From contig JACEST010000112.1 in NCBI GenBank assembly GCA_013911715.1, positions 1-6,486 on the forward strand: a DNA stretch of 6,486 nt. Direction: 5' to 3'. A program made the position numbers and the translations under genes. Position 1 is the first letter of the stretch, and the number at the start of each line of letters is the position of its first letter. Below are positions 1-5,877 of the stretch, piece by piece. Below the pieces are notes generated by a model that was not told where the DNA came from, ran no database searches, and worked only from the letters and a program-made list of their open reading frames with translations. Origin of the DNA: Sphingopyxis sp. (GTDB lineage: Bacteria > Pseudomonadota > Alphaproteobacteria > Sphingomonadales > Sphingomonadaceae).

Positions 1-136
1 GATCGGGGGTGCGCAGCGCGAGCTTTAAAATGGTATCAAGCGTGGCGGCATCGGGGCCGGGCGCGATCATATCGCGCGGCTTGCCCGAGCGGCGGGTGGC
101 GAGGTGGGCGAGGAGGGTGGCGGTGTCGTTGAACAT
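1..136 (-). CDS. Nitroreductase family protein, N-terminal fragment (cut by window edge)
   Basis: The minus strand from an ATG at 136 reads without a stop for 45 codons to the window edge. The N-terminus begins MFNDTATLLAHLATRRSGKP and continues through a DMIAPGPDAATLDTILKLAL stretch to RTPD. The pattern of an N-terminal helix, an RRS motif, a short proline-containing linker, a second helix and then an R-(T/A)-PD turn is that of the FMN-dependent nitroreductases related to E. coli YdjA. In that family the RRS segment contributes to FMN phosphate binding, and the proteins reduce nitro compounds or quinones with NAD(P)H in the cytoplasm. The catalytic and dimer regions lie outside the window, so function cannot be refined. 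No strong Shine-Dalgarno is seen; a GGA lies 7 bases before the ATG. No other in-frame ATG occurs just upstream. It is transcribed divergently from the peptide transporter. Confidence 0.72.
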   Translation of the reverse strand, partial: MFNDTATLLAHLATRRSGKPRDMIAPGPDAATLDTILKLALRTPD

Positions 137-269
137 GACGCGTCCATGGCGGGGCACAGGGGGCGAGGCAAGGCCCTTGAGGACAGTCACAACTTTGAAA
201 TTAGATTCTTCCCTTGCGCAATTTTCGCGCTAGGTTGACCGCAATCAAACCATAAGGGGAAGGGTCGAC
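137..269. promoter_or_regulatory. Divergent intergenic region with ribosome binding site of the transporter gene
   Basis: This 133-base gap separates two divergent genes and must hold both promoters if they are transcribed independently. The part from about 191 to 255 is AT-richer than its surroundings. A purine run AAGGGGAAGGG at 254-264 is a strong Shine-Dalgarno for the ATG at 270. A TTGAAA at 195-200 could be a -35 element, but no good -10 lies 16 to 18 bases after it, so I do not assign a promoter. No clear operator palindrome was found. Confidence 0.5.
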
Positions 270-2036
270 ATGACTGATACGGCGATTGCATCCGCGGCCG
301 GAAGCGTGGACGATAAAGCTTTTTTTGGCCATCCAAAGGGATTGGCTGTGCTGTTCTTCACCGAGATGTGGGAACGCTTTTCCTTTTATGGCATGCGCGC
401 CATGCTGACCATCTATCTCATTCAGCATTTTCTGATCGGTCCCGAAGAGGCGCAGGGGATATATGCGGCCTACGGTTCGCTGGTTTATCTTATGCCAGTT
501 ATCGGTGGGTTGATCGCTGACCGTTATCTTGGACCACGGAAGGCAGTGACGATTGGTGCCGTGCTTTTGGTGCTTGGTCATTTCGGCATGGCTTTTGAAG
601 GAGCAGGCGCGCGCCAGTACGTCACTGTAAATGAACAGCGATATGAAATTATCGGTGAAGGTCGCGGTGATACTCGTACGCTGGAAATCGTTACCGCAAA
701 CGGCGCGCGTTCGCCGGTTACATTTTCAGGCGATGGCATGGCTGTTGAAGACAGCGATGAAGTTGGCCTGACGCCAACCGTAGCTGAAGGTTCATATGGC
801 GAGGTAGTCGAGCGCGATCCCTTTTACGAACAAGTGCTGTTTCTGTCGCTTGCACTAATCATCGTCGGTGTTGGCTTCCTGAAAGCCAATATTTCGACCA
901 TTGTTGGTGCGATTTACGCCAAGACTGACATTCGCCGCGACCAAGGTTTCACCATCTTTTATATGGGCATCAACCTGGGCTCGTTGCTAGCGACCGCGCT
1001 GTGCACTTGGCTCGGATTCACCTATGGTTGGCGCTATGGCTTTGGCCTTGCCGGGTTCGGGATGCTGGCAGGGCTGATGACCTTTCTCTGGGGGCAGAAA
1101 TATCTGCTAGGAAAGGCCGATCCTCCTTCGGAAGAGAGACTGAAAGCCAAAGCCGCCGGTCCGATTTCGCTTGAGGCGCTGATCTATATACTCGGCCTGC
1201 TGGCAGTCATTCCGATGTGGTTTCTGATCGGTCAGCATGATCTTGTGACAACAACGCTATCGATAGGCGCGCCGCTGATTTTCCTTGGAATGTTCCTATG
1301 GGTCGGATCAGCGCTGAAGGGTGAGGAGCGCGCGCGGATGTTCGTGGCTTTGATCTTAATTGTTTTTTCCGTGCTGTTCTGGACACTGTTTGAACAGGCG
1401 GGCAGCTCGCTGACGCTTTATGCTAACAACAACAGTGATCTGAGCGTGTTCGGCCTTTTCACTATCAATGTCGGCCAAACGCAATTGTTCAATCCGGGTT
1501 TGATCGTGTTGTTGGGGCCGGTGTTTGTCGGGCTATGGGCTTGGCTCGGGCGAAGGAAAATTGAACCATCGACGGCTGCAAAATTCGGGCTGGGCATAGT
1601 TCAGGTCGGGTTGGGCTTTTTGGTGCTGGTTATCGGGATCGACTATTTCACTGGTGCCGACTTCAAAGTGCCGCTGCTGTGGCTGTTTCTCGCCTATTTG
1701 CTGCATACTACTGGTGAGCTGTGCTTGTCACCGGTGGGGCTGTCGATGATTACCCGGCTGTCGGTCGCACGCGTCGTCGGTTTGATGATGGGCGTTTGGT
1801 TTCTGAGCTCGGCTCTCGCGCACACTCTGGCTGGGCTGATAGCGCAGTCGACATCGACAGATACGGTAGCTGGGGTGGTCAAGGATGCCGAGGCGCAGCT
1901 TGCGAGTTACCAATCCGTTTTCAGCACGATCGGATGGGTTGCAGTGGGCATCGGAGTAGTATTGATCCTGCTGTCGCCTATCCTGACACGATACATGCAC
2001 CTCGACACGTTAAAGGACGATACGAATGCGGCTTAA
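270..2036 (+). CDS. Proton-coupled oligopeptide transporter, POT/PTR2 family (MFS)
   Basis: This 588-residue inner-membrane protein is predicted to import di- and tripeptides with protons. All the family signatures are visible: EMWERFSFYG at 32-41 in helix 1 (the ExxER proton-coupling motif, E32/E35/R36), GGLIADRYLG at 79-88 after helix 2, GFLKANIS with K205 in helix 4, FYMGINLGSL at 230-239 in helix 5, FWTLFEQAGSSL at 370-381 in helix 7, and GELCLSPVGLS with E483 in helix 10. Roughly residues 112-186 form a hydrophilic, beta-rich insertion between helices 3 and 4. With the N-terminus inside, this loop lies in the periplasm and explains most of the extra length over the usual 450-520 residues. 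The ATG at 270 has a strong Shine-Dalgarno. The gene overlaps the lipoprotein gene by 11 bases. Its GC content is clearly lower than that of the genes downstream. Family assignment is firm; substrate range is inferred. Confidence 0.95.
   Translation: MTDTAIASAAGSVDDKAFFGHPKGLAVLFFTEMWERFSFYGMRAMLTIYLIQHFLIGPEEAQGIYAAYGSLVYLMPVIGGLIADRYLGPRKAVTIGAVLLVLGHFGMAFEGAGARQYVTVNEQRYEIIGEGRGDTRTLEIVTANGARSPVTFSGDGMAVEDSDEVGLTPTVAEGSYGEVVERDPFYEQVLFLSLALIIVGVGFLKANISTIVGAIYAKTDIRRDQGFTIFYMGINLGSLLATALCTWLGFTYGWRYGFGLAGFGMLAGLMTFLWGQKYLLGKADPPSEERLKAKAAGPISLEALIYILGLLAVIPMWFLIGQHDLVTTTLSIGAPLIFLGMFLWVGSALKGEERARMFVALILIVFSVLFWTLFEQAGSSLTLYANNNSDLSVFGLFTINVGQTQLFNPGLIVLLGPVFVGLWAWLGRRKIEPSTAAKFGLGIVQVGLGFLVLVIGIDYFTGADFKVPLLWLFLAYLLHTTGELCLSPVGLSMITRLSVARVVGLMMGVWFLSSALAHTLAGLIAQSTSTDTVAGVVKDAEAQLASYQSVFSTIGWVAVGIGVVLILLSPILTRYMHLDTLKDDTNAA
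2012..2017 (+). promoter_or_regulatory. Shine-Dalgarno inside the transporter gene for the lipoprotein gene
   Basis: AAAGGA lies 8 bases before the ATG at 2026, inside the last codons of the transporter gene. It supports this start for the lipoprotein gene and suggests that a terminating ribosome can restart there. Confidence 0.7.
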
Positions 2037-3435
2037 TCTTGTTACTGCAAGCCTGTCCGCGCTGGCCTTGTCGGCCTGTGCCTCAACTGGCGGTGGTGTA
2101 GCGTCGGCTTCGGACAAGCCCGAGGCCGAGGCCAAGGAAAAGCCCGTCGCGTTCAACAAAGACCCCTATCCCTCGTCCTACAAACCCTATCCGGGCGCGC
2201 CGGTCGCGATCGTCAATGCGACGGTGCACGACGGCGAGGGCGGGGTGTTTGAGCGCGGCGTCGTGTTCCTGTCCGGCGGCAAGATTAGCAGCGTCGGCCC
2301 GGCTGGCACGCCTATTCCCGCCGACATCATGGTCATCGACGCAGGCGGCAAATATGTGACGCCGGGGATCATCGATATCCACAGCCATTTGGGCGACTAT
2401 CCCTCGCCCGGCGTGCCCGCGCACAGCGATGGGAATGAAGCGACCGATCCGATCACGCCGCAGGTGTGGGCCGAACATAGCGTGTGGCCGCAGGACCCTG
2501 GCTTTTCGCGCGCGCTCGCCAATGGCGGGGTGACGAGTTTGCAGGTGCTGCCGGGGTCGGCAAACCTGATGGGTGGGCGCTCGGTAACGCTGAAGAATGT
2601 TTACGCGCGCACGGTGCAGGGGATGAAATTCCCCGGCGCGCCCTATGGGCTGAAAATGGCGTGCGGCGAAAATCCGAAGCGCGTTTATGGTGGACGCAAT
2701 CGCCTGCCCTCGACCCGCATGGGCAATGTCGCGCTCAACCGCGCGACCTGGGCCAAGGCGGCGGCGTATAAAAAGAAGCTGGATGACGGCAAAGCGGTCG
2801 ACCGCGATTTGCAGATGGAAACGCTCGTCGGCGTTTTGTCGGGCGAGATATTGATCCAGAACCATTGCTACCGCGCCGATGAAATGGCCATCGTGCTCGA
2901 TATGGCGCGCGAATTTGGCTATAAGGTCAGCGCTTTCCACCATGCGGTTGAGAGCTATAAAATCGCCGACCTGCTCAAGGCCGATGACGTCTGTTCGGCG
3001 GTGTGGGCCGACTGGTGGGGTTTCAAGATGGAATCCTATGACACGGTGCGCGAAAATGCCGCGCTGATCAACAATGCCGGCGCATGCACCGTCATCCACT
3101 CGGACGACGCCAACCAGATCCAGCGGCTCAATCAGGAGGCGGCCAAGGCGCTCGCCGCGGGCCGCCGCGCCGGGATGCAATTGAGCGACGCCGATGCGAT
3201 CCGCTGGATTACCTATAATCCCGCGAAAGCGATGGGGATTGCCGACAAGACGGGCAGTTTGAAGCCCGGCAAAATGGCCGATGTCGTGCTGTGGAACGGC
3301 AACCCGCTGTCGGTTTATGCGCGGCCTGAAAAAGTGTGGATCGACGGGGCGTTGATGTTTGACGCCAATGATCCCAAACGCCGCCCGGTGAGCGATTTCG
3401 AGCTGGGCCAGCCGGGCGAAGGGGATGTGAAATGA
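2026..3435 (+). CDS. Lipoprotein amidohydrolase (imidazolonepropionase-like, metal site complete)
   Basis: This 469-residue metal-dependent hydrolase belongs to the amidohydrolase superfamily. It starts with a lipoprotein signal peptide whose lipobox is L-S-A-C with Cys18. No Asp follows the Cys, so outer-membrane sorting is likely. A low-complexity Lys/Glu/Ala linker follows (29-42). The N-terminal beta-sandwich part runs from about 58 to 112. The TIM-barrel metal ligands appear in order: HSH at H119 and H121, H280, H305 or H306, and Asp at HSDD (D360). Family-type stretches also present are LPGSANLMGG (175-184), APYGLKMACGENPKR (205-219; K210 could be the bridging lysine) and WADWWGFKMESYD (327-339). 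The barrel ends with NPAKAMGI and KPGKMADVVLW. Relatives act on dipeptides, N-acyl amino acids or imidazolones, and the substrate here cannot be told. It is co-transcribed with the transporter before it and overlaps the next gene by 4 bases. Confidence 0.88.
   Translation: MRLNLVTASLSALALSACASTGGGVASASDKPEAEAKEKPVAFNKDPYPSSYKPYPGAPVAIVNATVHDGEGGVFERGVVFLSGGKISSVGPAGTPIPADIMVIDAGGKYVTPGIIDIHSHLGDYPSPGVPAHSDGNEATDPITPQVWAEHSVWPQDPGFSRALANGGVTSLQVLPGSANLMGGRSVTLKNVYARTVQGMKFPGAPYGLKMACGENPKRVYGGRNRLPSTRMGNVALNRATWAKAAAYKKKLDDGKAVDRDLQMETLVGVLSGEILIQNHCYRADEMAIVLDMAREFGYKVSAFHHAVESYKIADLLKADDVCSAVWADWWGFKMESYDTVRENAALINNAGACTVIHSDDANQIQRLNQEAAKALAAGRRAGMQLSDADAIRWITYNPAKAMGIADKTGSLKPGKMADVVLWNGNPLSVYARPEKVWIDGALMFDANDPKRRPVSDFELGQPGEGDVK
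3418..3425 (+). promoter_or_regulatory. Shine-Dalgarno for the second amidohydrolase-like gene
   Basis: GAAGGGGA lies 6 bases before the ATG at 3432 and 9 bases before a second in-frame ATG at 3435. Either ATG could be used. The ATGA overlap with the preceding stop supports the start in this position, upstream of the palindromic repeat, rather than one after it. Confidence 0.68.
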
Positions 3436-4832
3436 TGCGCGTCCAACCCACCAGTATCCGTTCGCCTCGAGCGAAGTCGAGAGGCCTATCTGTCGTGCAC
3501 GCCTTCGGGGTGTCTCGACTTCGCTCGACACGAACGGGGTTAGTAGGTTTGGTTGCTGCCTTGATGATGGGCGGCGCGATACCAGCACTAGCACAGGACA
3601 TTGCCATCACCAACGCCCGCCTCGTCATCGGCGACGGCAGTGCGCCGATCAGCGGCGGCACCGTCGTCGTGCGCGGCGGGAAAGTGGTTGCGGCGGGCGC
3701 GGGTGTTGCTGTGCCTGCGGGCGTCGAGACGGTCGATGCAGGCGGGCAATATGTCACGCCCGGCATCGTTGCGGGGTTCAGCCGCGTCGGGCTGGTCGAG
3801 GTTGATGCTGTTGACGCCACCAACGATCGCAGCGCGGCCAAGTCGCGCTATTCAGCTGCCATCGACATTGCACCGGCGCTCAACCCGCTGGGCTCGCCGA
3901 TCGCGGTCAACCGCGCCGATGGCGTGACACGCGCGCTGGTGTTCCCGGGCGCAAGTGGCGGGTTGTTCCACGGGCAGGGCGCGGTCGTCGATCTGGGCGA
4001 TGATATGGACATGGTGACGCGCCCGCGCGCGTTTCAATATGTCACCTTTGGTGAAGGCGGGGCCGATACGGCAGGGGGCAGCCGCGCGGCAACCTTCCTG
4101 TTCTTCCGCGAACAATTGCTCGCGGCGCGCAGCTATGTACGCGGCAACCTGGCCGATGCTGCGCCTGATGCGCTGCTCCAGCGCGCCGATGTCGAGGCGT
4201 TGGTGCGGGTTATCAATGGCACCGACCGGCTGTTCGTGCGCGTCGACCGCGCCGCCGATATTGTCAACGTGCTCAAATTGCGCGGCGAATTTCCGCAGCT
4301 GAAACTGGTGCTGGTCGGCGCGACCGAGGGCTGGACGGTGGCGCGCGAGATTGCCGCTGCGGGCGTGCCGGTGCTGGTGTCGGCGCTGACCGACTTGCCC
4401 GACAGTTTCGAGCGGCTGGCGGCATCGCAGTCGAACGCCGGGCGGTTAAAGGCAGCGGGCGTTGATGTCACCATCGGTGTGTTCGACGATGATGATGCGC
4501 ATAAAATGGGCTATACACTGCAATATGCGGGCAATGTTGTCGCGTTGACCAATGTGCCCGGTGCGACGGGCATGGGCTGGGATCAGGCATTCGCCGCGAT
4601 CACCTCCGCCCCGGCACGCGCCGCTGGTGTTGATGGCGTGATCGGATCGCTGCGCGCCGGACGCGCGGGCGATGTCGTGATCTGGTCGGGCGATCCGCTC
4701 GAATTGTCGAGCGCGCCGGTGGCGATCTGGATCGATGGCAAGCGCCAGTCGCTGGAAACGCGGCAGGACCGGCTCGCGAAACGCTATTTGCGCGCCGGCG
4801 AGGGGGAATTGCCCAAGGCGTATGAGCGTTAG
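3432..4832 (+). CDS. Exported amidohydrolase-like protein lacking metal ligands (probable pseudoenzyme)
   Basis: This 466-residue protein is related to the preceding lipoprotein. Both share the N-terminal sandwich pattern ending in DAGG(K/Q)YVTPGI and the C-terminal G(S)L(K/R)(P/A)G(K/R)(M/A)(A/G)DVV(L/I)W pattern. A signal peptide core LVGLVAALMMGGAIPALA ends at about residue 54 before Gln55, so it is exported by Sec and is not a lipoprotein. Aligned by hand to the partner, the HxH pair becomes F116 and R118, the third histidine becomes R270 and the fourth becomes G296 or A297. Only an Asp cluster, FDDDD at 351-355, remains near the last barrel strand. Hydrolysis by the family mechanism is therefore unlikely; a partner or binding role for the active lipoprotein is my inference. 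Residues 9-36 before the signal core are encoded by a palindromic repeat, giving an unusually long basic leader. The stop is followed closely by another repeat. Confidence 0.85.
   Translation: MMRVQPTSIRSPRAKSRGLSVVHAFGVSRLRSTRTGLVGLVAALMMGGAIPALAQDIAITNARLVIGDGSAPISGGTVVVRGGKVVAAGAGVAVPAGVETVDAGGQYVTPGIVAGFSRVGLVEVDAVDATNDRSAAKSRYSAAIDIAPALNPLGSPIAVNRADGVTRALVFPGASGGLFHGQGAVVDLGDDMDMVTRPRAFQYVTFGEGGADTAGGSRAATFLFFREQLLAARSYVRGNLADAAPDALLQRADVEALVRVINGTDRLFVRVDRAADIVNVLKLRGEFPQLKLVLVGATEGWTVAREIAAAGVPVLVSALTDLPDSFERLAASQSNAGRLKAAGVDVTIGVFDDDDAHKMGYTLQYAGNVVALTNVPGATGMGWDQAFAAITSAPARAAGVDGVIGSLRAGRAGDVVIWSGDPLELSSAPVAIWIDGKRQSLETRQDRLAKRYLRAGEGELPKAYER
3458..3537. repeat. Paired palindromic repeat, type A, inside a coding sequence
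   Basis: Two inverted arms, 3458-3486 and 3509-3537, enclose a 22-base spacer. Both carry the core TCGAGCGAAGTCGAGA or its complement, and the outer ends CCGTTCG (3458-3464) and CGAACGG (3531-3537) are exact complements. Each arm also folds on itself around GCGAAG with TCGA/TCGA pairing. The flanking dinucleotides pair as CC:GG in one arm and TG:CA in the other. The unit resembles interspersed repeats common in sphingomonad genomes, but here it lies in the reading frame of the second amidohydrolase-like gene, before its signal-peptide core. Confidence 0.85.
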
Positions 4833-4838
4833 GTTTAG

Positions 4839-4924
4839 TTCGTCATGCTGAACTTGTTTCAGCATCGATGGCGCAACGCTGCGGCTCTATCCCATGGACC
4901 CTGAAACAAGTTCAGGGTGACGAA
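4839..4924. repeat. Paired palindromic repeat, type B, between operon and NnrU gene
   Basis: Arms at 4839-4866 and 4897-4924 are inverted copies separated by 30 bases. The outer TTCGTC (4839-4844) and GACGAA (4919-4924) pair with each other. Each arm is itself a hairpin: ATGCTGAA (4845-4852) with TTCAGCAT (4858-4865), and ACCCTGAA (4898-4905) with TTCAGGGT (4911-4918), with 5-base loops. The type is common between genes in sphingomonads. It begins 6 bases after the stop codon at 4832 and ends 5 bases before the next Shine-Dalgarno. It lacks a T run, so it is not a classical terminator, though it could protect or attenuate the transcript. Confidence 0.88.
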
Positions 4925-4928
4925 AATT

Positions 4929-4933
4929 GGGGA
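4929..4933 (+). promoter_or_regulatory. Shine-Dalgarno that decides the NnrU-family gene start
   Basis: GGGGA lies 10 bases before the ATG at 4944. It favours that ATG over an in-frame GTG at 4917, which sits inside the second arm of the palindromic repeat and has no Shine-Dalgarno of its own. Confidence 0.6.
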
Positions 4934-4943
4934 AACAATTGAC

Positions 4944-5642
4944 ATGGACCCGACGAACAACCTGATCTTTTCAGCAATTTTGTTCGTTGGCAGCCATTTT
5001 ACGTTGTCGCACCCGCTGCGCGCGACCCTCGCCGGGCGGATTGGCGAGCGGGGGTTTCAGATTGTCTATTCGGTTGTCGCGCTCGCGACCTTCATCCTGA
5101 TGGTACGCGCCTATCAGGGGATGCCCGCCGAGTTGCCGCTGTGGGCGGTGGGTAATGTGTTGTGGGCCGTGGCCAGCCTGATCGTCCTATTGGCCAGTAT
5201 CTTGTTTCTGGGTTCACTGATCGGCAACCCCGCGCTCGCGGTGCCGGGCGCGGCGAAAGCAGCCGCCGCCCCGGCGCGCGGCGTGTTTGCGATCACGCGC
5301 CATCCGATGATGTGGGGCTTTGCGCTGTGGGCGGTGGCGCACATCATCGTCGTGCCGACCCCGGGGCAGATTTTGCTGTGCCTTGCGCTCATCATCCTCG
5401 CGCTCGGCGGATCGCTGGGGCAGGACAGCAAAAAGGCCAAGCTGATGGGTGCGGCGTGGCAGGACTGGCAGGCGCGCACGGCCTTTGTGCCCTTTTCAGG
5501 CCAGATCAGTGGGCGGCTCCGCTGGGCCGATGCGATGCCACGCCCGCACGCCCTGTTCGGCGGAATTGTTGTTTGGCTCGTTGCGACCTGGGCGCATGGC
5601 GCGCTGGGTTATGTCGCGGCGGGGGTGTGGCGGTGGCTTTAG
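4944..5642 (+). CDS. NnrU family integral membrane protein
   Basis: This 232-residue protein has about six hydrophobic segments. The N-terminal GSHFTLSHPLR (16-26), a second helix starting near FQIVYSVVAL (38-47), ITRHPMMWGFALWAVAHI (117-134) and AWQDWQARTAFVPF (171-184) are typical of the NnrU family. In this family NnrU is linked to nitric oxide and nitrite metabolism in denitrifiers, and plant and cyanobacterial Z-ISO is a heme-containing zeta-carotene isomerase. Conserved-looking histidines H18, H23, H120 and H133 could bind heme or metal, but that is inferred. No denitrification or carotenoid gene is in the window, so the role stays open. The start is set at 4944 because the upstream GTG lies in a repeat. 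The TAG stop is formed at the very edge of the MITE-like element. A palindromic repeat separates the gene from the operon, so it may have its own expression. Confidence 0.85.
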   Translation: MDPTNNLIFSAILFVGSHFTLSHPLRATLAGRIGERGFQIVYSVVALATFILMVRAYQGMPAELPLWAVGNVLWAVASLIVLLASILFLGSLIGNPALAVPGAAKAAAAPARGVFAITRHPMMWGFALWAVAHIIVVPTPGQILLCLALIILALGGSLGQDSKKAKLMGAAWQDWQARTAFVPFSGQISGRLRWADAMPRPHALFGGIVVWLVATWAHGALGYVAAGVWRWL

Positions 5643-5673
5643 ACCGTGATGACGTTAGATAGATCCACCGTGA
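5640..5673 (+). repeat. Left terminal inverted repeat of the MITE-like element
   Basis: The end begins TAGACCGTGATGACGTTAGA. It differs from the complement of the right end only at 5664 and 5667. ACCGTGAT occurs twice, at 5643-5650 and 5667-5674, 24 bases apart, which could be a repeated transposase contact. Confidence 0.85.
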
Positions 5674-5770
5674 TTGCCGCTGGAGGTTGCTCGGCAAGGA
5701 AGGCTGCGCAGCGGCGGGCAGGGTGCCCGTCCAAGCAGCCTGACGAAGACCGAGGGACCTCCAGCGGCAA
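5674..5770. repeat. Nested stem-loop in left half of the element
   Basis: TTGCCGCTGGAGGT (5674-5687) and ACCTCCAGCGGCAA (5757-5770) are perfect 14-base complements. Inside them CTCGG (5690-5694) pairs with CCGAG (5750-5754), GGCTGC (5702-5707) with GCAGCC (5735-5740), and CGGGCA (5715-5720) with TGCCCG (5724-5729) over a GGG loop. The four helices nest in order and give one long interrupted hairpin. Confidence 0.75.
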
Positions 5771-5789
5771 CCGCGAAGCGGCGGGCCCC

Positions 5790-5868
5790 TTTTGGCCGAT
5801 CACTTCGTCCCTCGTCGGTCCCTATGCTTCGGCATGGCTCCCTCCTCGCTCCTCGTGCTCGGCCAAAA
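5790..5868. repeat. Second stem-loop in right half of the element
   Basis: TTTTGGCCGA (5790-5799) and TCGGCCAAAA (5859-5868) are perfect 10-base complements. Inside lies ATGC-TTCG-GCAT (5824-5835), a C(UUCG)G tetraloop hairpin on the plus strand, which is a very stable RNA loop. The remaining interior is rich in CCTCGT/CCTCGC and was not folded further. Confidence 0.65.
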
Positions 5869-5877
5869 TCGGCTCCG

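Noticed and set aside
195..223. Possible sigma-70 promoter with TTGAAA as -35 for the transporter
   Set aside because: The base run at the proper -10 distance (GCAATT at 218-223) is a poor match, so the call would be a guess.
2083..3594. Minus-strand open frame of 503 codons opposite the lipoprotein amidohydrolase
   Set aside because: It is a shadow of a high-GC gene: its protein is rich in Arg, His, Ala and Gly without domain motifs, while the plus-strand frame has a lipobox, metal ligands and operon overlaps. It also reads through the palindromic repeat.
3209..3841. Minus-strand open frame of 210 codons across the junction of the two hydrolase genes
   Set aside because: It is antisense to two well-supported genes, is dominated by Ala, Thr, Pro and Ser, and has no recognisable domain.
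4839..4924. Rho-independent terminator after the hydrolase operon
   Set aside because: Stable hairpins are present but no T run follows either of them, and the structure matches a dispersed palindromic repeat.
4917..4943. GTG start adding nine residues (MTKIGETID) to the NnrU-family protein
   Set aside because: The GTG lies in the palindromic repeat arm without its own Shine-Dalgarno, and the ATG at 4944 has one and fits the usual N-terminus of the family.
5690..5870. Riboswitch, tRNA or other known structured RNA inside the element
   Set aside because: The helices are clear but no known RNA class core could be recognised, and the position inside terminal inverted repeats points to a mobile element.
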